A stretch of 60,000 nt of DNA from Bolinopsis microptera (lineage: Eukaryota; Ctenophora; Tentaculata; Lobata; Bolinopsidae), in assembly GCF_026151205.1 (NCBI RefSeq), contig NC_087079.1:9664635-9724634 (forward strand), read 5' to 3'. The position numbers and the translations under genes are program-made. This document shows positions 56,436-60,000 of the stretch, in pieces. Within the stretch, counting starts at the first letter, position 1. Every line of letters starts with the position of its first letter. Under the pieces are notes generated by a model that did no database searches, was not told where the DNA came from, and saw only the letters and a program-made list of their open reading frames with translations.

Positions 56436-56945
56436 TGTAGTGGGGGTCACCACGTGATACAATGTGCGTGTGCTTTCACATAGCCATGTGTATACGCGTA
56501 CTGTGTGACGCGCTACTGCAAGTGAGATCAGAGGGCTCTGGTTAGCGCGCGTGTGATACAATTCAGCGAATCGAAAGACAAAAAGTTGCAAAAGTTAAAG
56601 TTGCAAACTATTGTTAACTGGACTGCGCTTAGCCTGTCATTCCGCCGAATCTTGATTATGTTTATGAACATATTAGCCAAATCGTCGTTTGAATGTGGGA
56701 CAATGCGAAAACTTAACTAAAGTTGTATCACGTTGCGACCCCCACGGTCGTTTCTTCGACGCTACAGGGGGAGCCGCGCACTTCGTGCGCGGCGGGTCAT
56801 ACAACGTATGACAAAACTAAAGTAATAGCAAAACTGCGCGTTTTGCTCTAGATACACACTTTTTTAGAGATTTTACCGGCGTATACTCTTAAATTGTATC
56901 ACGCGGTGACCCCCACTGCCGCTTCACTATAGTGGGTGTCATCCG
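56436..56945. repeat. Second cluster of the GC-rich multi-hairpin repeats
   Basis: Pieces of both modules seen at 46.7-48.3 kb recur: reversed GTGACCCCCAC at 56436-56461, the CACATAGCCATGTG/ACGCGTACTG module at 56470-56545, AGCCTGTCATTCCGCCGAAT at 56631-56650, a near-complete module at 56727-56813 (lacking the CACTATAGTG arm), and a truncated one at 56898-56940 ending in CACTATAGTG. Confidence 0.7.
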
Positions 56946-56999
56946 AATTGCGAGATTCGCGAGAAATCTCAGGTGCAACTGTACGAGAAGAACTCGCGT

Positions 57000-58369
57000 G
57001 CGCGAGATGATAGATTCAATACTTAATTGTTACCGCGTGTACGGTAGAGTCACATTTAGAAGGTTCTAGACTATTTGACGTTGTATGTTGACTTCTTCGA
57101 TGATGTGATCACAATTAACAGAAAAGCTTAACCCTCAACTATTCACAATTTTTAAACTTGCAACTCTCTCTCTATCTTATTCTTACTTGCTTACTTGGGG
57201 ACCCCGGGCTTTGGTGTTTAGTGTCTGAACACGTAAGTCCCGGTATTGAATTTGAGACAGGAAAGCATTTTACAAATTAGAATTAGAATTAGAGTCAAAT
57301 TTAAACAGCAATATAATAGAAATAGTAAATAAATTAAAAATGCTTCGATCTGCTGTGCAGGACATCAAAATTAGTATTTTAATCAGAAAACATATTCCAG
57401 ATTAAATCAGTAAAGCCATAATTTTAGTCACAATCAACAATATTTACAGAATGGACCACATATAATTAAAACTTGTACAATTGGTATCCTGGAGATGATA
57501 GATAACACAACTAAAATTCATCTGCATCATAAATTAATGAAAATATACGGATGCCTCAGCGCTTCAAATGTCAAAGAACTAAATTTTGCAGTAGTTTTAA
57601 AGTAAATATTTGGTTCAATATCAGGTATCAACTATTAAAGGGCATGCTAACAGGAAAATATACTGATATCAGACTGTTTCCGGTTCAACAGCCAAATCTC
57701 TAGACGGGTACTCAGATTACTAGTCGTTTGTGATAAAATAAAGTGTGGTATGTGGTAGATATTTATCTATATAGCATACTGTAAATCTAGATCTTTAAAA
57801 CGAAGTAAGAGTTACCACGTTAGTCTTTTATCTCTCAGTTAAGTCTAAAATTCTGCTAATAATTGACCTTTTTTACCGACACGTTCTTACCAAAACAATT
57901 TAAATATACCCAACTACCATCTAGCTTACTCATAGAACACAACTCTGTATACTTTAAGTGGCCCTAACATTCAACCAAGGCAGAACATAGCTTAAGGACA
58001 AAACATCTGATACTCTTAACTTCAGACATCTTCTCTATAGCCTCTTTTCTAATAACAGAACAATCGTCAGGTAACATGGCAATTAGAATGTTATGGGAAT
58101 GTGCAAAGTAAGAATTATTTCCTAAAACAAATTTCCCTGTGAACTTTACCCGAAACGTGTTTCCTGACCTATGTTACTTCCTCAAACAAGCTAACTATAC
58201 CATAAATAACTGAGCTTTTATACTTGAAATTCAAATGAAGCGGTAAGTAAATATTGATAATATAACTAACTAATTTCCTTAGTTTAGGAGCATCTCCTTA
58301 CACACACAGTCATAGGTCCCAACCCAGCTTCTTCACGGTGTTTCTATCCAGGGGCTTGAATGTATGTCC
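57000..58369. other. Non-coding stretch with repeat copy
   Basis: No gene seen. About 57277-57372 matches the repeat upstream of LOR copy 2 (35762-35870), including CTGCTGTGCAGGACA. Confidence 0.45.
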
Positions 58370-58660
58370 CTAGAGAAGACATAAATGTCTCGTTGACTTA
58401 ACGGTTGTCCTGAGAAGATTTCCGATATCGTGGGTAAACGAGTTGGGGCCGGATTTCTCTCCATCAAATGCAATGAATAAGTGTCTGAATGGCAGCTCTA
58501 CCCTGCGAAGGCAGCAAATACATCTTTGCAATTCCCGTCCAATATTCTTCTCCAAGAAGGCAGTCATTAAGGTAACGACCAGATGGCTGCGCTACAAGGG
58601 TCGTGTGTTCCTCAGTAACCTTCTGTCTAATCTTGTGTTGATCCAAGGCTAACGTACCTG
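58370..58660 (-). pseudogene. Transposase-like fragment
   Basis: The minus-strand frame ending at 58370 contains CICCLRRVELPFRHLFIAFD followed by GEKSGPNSFTHDIGNLL. This resembles the block (V)CLLH.NELPLRHLF..LDG.T.GP..F.GPIG of the same invertebrate transposase-like family as the pseudogene at 54.3-55.3 kb. The upstream part (HKIRQKVTEEHTTLV) is in another frame, so the copy is broken by a frameshift near 58565. Confidence 0.5.
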
Positions 58661-58953
58661 GTTAGATAAACATTTTTACATCATTTACCTTTTTATATCA
58701 AGCAACTAAAAAAGTAATGAGTTATCAAAATCTTATACCTAAAATCCCATTTAATCGATAGGCTTGGATATTCGACTCGAAATCCCATATTTATTTTAAA
58801 AGCGTTTAGTTGCCAAAAAAGAAAGATCTATGAAGTCAATAAAAAAAGCATTATACCTTTATCCTTTTTCCTGTCAAAGTAGAGCGACTCCACTGTCAGA
58901 TTCCAAGGCTATTCTAACGCATTCTCTTTAGATCGCTGCACAATTCCTCTCAC

Positions 58954-59166
58954 CTTCTTTACTGTAAACTGCTTGTCAAACTCCATAGACTCGTTATATT
59001 TACAGGTAAGTCTAGCGCATACTTTGTTATTTACCCTGTGCACAGCTATCAAGGGTGCCAACCCGTCAAGATTGTCTATATTGTATCTTCTCTTCTTAGC
59101 AGAAGGGGTTTCTAAAGGAGTTCGAAGGAGTTCTTTTCGAGGTGGAGGTTCAGACGAGGGTTGAGG
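58954..59166 (-). pseudogene. Exon-like ORF next to the transposase fragment
   Basis: The minus-strand frame opens after a TAA at 59167-59169. It contains PPPRKELLRTPLETPSAKKR and NLDGLAPLIAVHRVNNKVCA and ends at a good donor (AAGAAG then GTGAGAGG). The lysine/proline-rich start looks like an N-terminal exon. No family recognised; its position suggests it belongs to the same decayed transposon as the fragment at 58.4-58.7 kb. Confidence 0.3.
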
Positions 59167-59644
59167 TTATGCTGGATGTTGAGGTTCTGCTGTAGGTTCA
59201 AATGGGAATACTTTTATGAAGTTAGATCCAGGAAACAATCATCGGATTTCTACAGTCTCCTGAAATATGTTATGTCACATTAGATGATACGGAAAGACAC
59301 TGTAACGGGCAATCTATGATTTGTTCAAGCATACCCAAAAGGATTTCTTTCATAATAGTAGCTTATTAAAAACACAACATTAAGATTTATTTTAAAATCA
59401 ACCTAAAACCACATGGCTCAGCAACAATTTCACCAAGTGCAGATCGATCAACATAGCATGTGATGATGTGACAAGTCGCCCCACGAAAAACCTCACCGAA
59501 CCTCCACGCGGTGTTGGGTGGGTGGCTCGAACGGGAGGTGCATGGGTGTTTCTAACCTATGCATAGGAAGGGACTAGCCATCCCTACAACAAAGGAAAGG
59601 CTCTAATAGCCTCTACTAACCTCAGAACCGCAGCATAACCGCTT

Positions 59645-60000
59645 TTACCACAGGCAAATAACACCTTCCGCAGGAAACTAACAGGCTCACAAGCTCCCAC
59701 ATGACGTGTAACCCCGGCCCAGCATTTGGTTTTGGATCGGACACTCAAAACAACGATAGAGGAGCGGTCTACACGCTCACAGGCTACTACGTCTCGTGTA
59801 ACCCCAGGATTTAACACGCTCACAGGCTACCACGTCTCGTGTAACCCTAGGATTTAACACGCTTACAGGCTACCACGTCTCGTGTAACTCTAGGACTCTA
59901 ACACTTAACAGACTCTAACACGCTCACAGGCTTCCACGTCTCGTGTACCCTAGGATTCGATTTTGGATCGGACACTCAAAACAACGATAGAGGAGCGGTC
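59645..60000. repeat. Satellite-like array reaching the window edge
   Basis: Short units containing CACGCTCACAGGCTAC and CACGTCTCGTGTAACCC repeat about every 45 bases from roughly 59690. A longer unit, TTTTGGATCGGACACTCAAA with AACGATAGAGGAGCGGTC, starts at 59730 and again at 59961, giving a 231-bp higher-order period. The array is cut by the window end. Confidence 0.85.

Noticed and set aside
59690-60000. CRISPR-like array
   Set aside because: Repeats are contiguous without unique spacers and the DNA is eukaryotic; it is a satellite.

Overview
The window looks like nuclear DNA of an animal, most likely an early-branching marine invertebrate. It is AT-rich. Genes are split into many short exons with GT-AG introns, and the encoded proteins are conserved eukaryotic ones (SKI complex helicase, PDCD2, SRP receptor beta, LURP-one-related proteins). 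Transposable elements of several classes are packed between and inside the genes. Genes nested in introns of an opposite-strand gene would suit a ctenophore, but the sequence alone does not settle the phylum. All exon models were built by eye from reading frames, splice signals and phase.

Layout. 1-880: 3' end of a piggyBac-type transposon. 0.9-6.4 kb: non-coding, with two dense CACGTG (E-box) clusters near CCAAT boxes. 6.4-32.1 kb: a proposed plus-strand gene for a small WIP/verprolin-like WH2 protein, with exons at 6419-6586, 26958-27000 and 31993-32096. Inside its introns, on the opposite strand, lie a complete SKIC2 (SKIV2L) helicase gene (7523-23444, 20 exons) and a complete PDCD2 gene (29004-31566, 4 exons). 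32.9-38.2 kb: two LURP-one-related genes in tandem, then the SRP receptor beta gene, all on the minus strand. 38.5-45.2 kb: a DNA transposon with an 8-bp target duplication, split by a full-length Ty3/gypsy retrotransposon with identical LTRs. 45.3-60 kb: no host gene found, only decayed transposase and retroelement pieces, a GC-rich multi-hairpin repeat family, a non-autonomous hAT element and a satellite at the right edge.

The most striking object is a 6,567-bp CMC-like (CACTA/Mirage/Chapaev) transposon at 12253-18819 inside a SKIC2 intron. It has matching termini, a 4-bp target duplication (CGTT), many AGCGG-type subterminal repeats, a ten-exon transposase gene and a second, multi-exon gene of unknown family with a very basic C-terminal part. 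This two-gene plan resembles plant CACTA elements (TnpD plus TnpA), and the second gene is the best candidate for something undescribed. SKIC2 introns also hold a 110-bp MITE, a poly-G/poly-C-ended element and a long hairpin. A RTE/CR1-type LINE with an intact 1,059-aa ORF lies just upstream of the SKIC2 start.

Functional links: SKIC2 (cytoplasmic RNA decay), PDCD2 (40S ribosome assembly) and SRPRB (ER targeting) are housekeeping genes that share no evident operon or pathway. The shared theme is repeated transposon insertion into introns and spacers with coding exons left intact.
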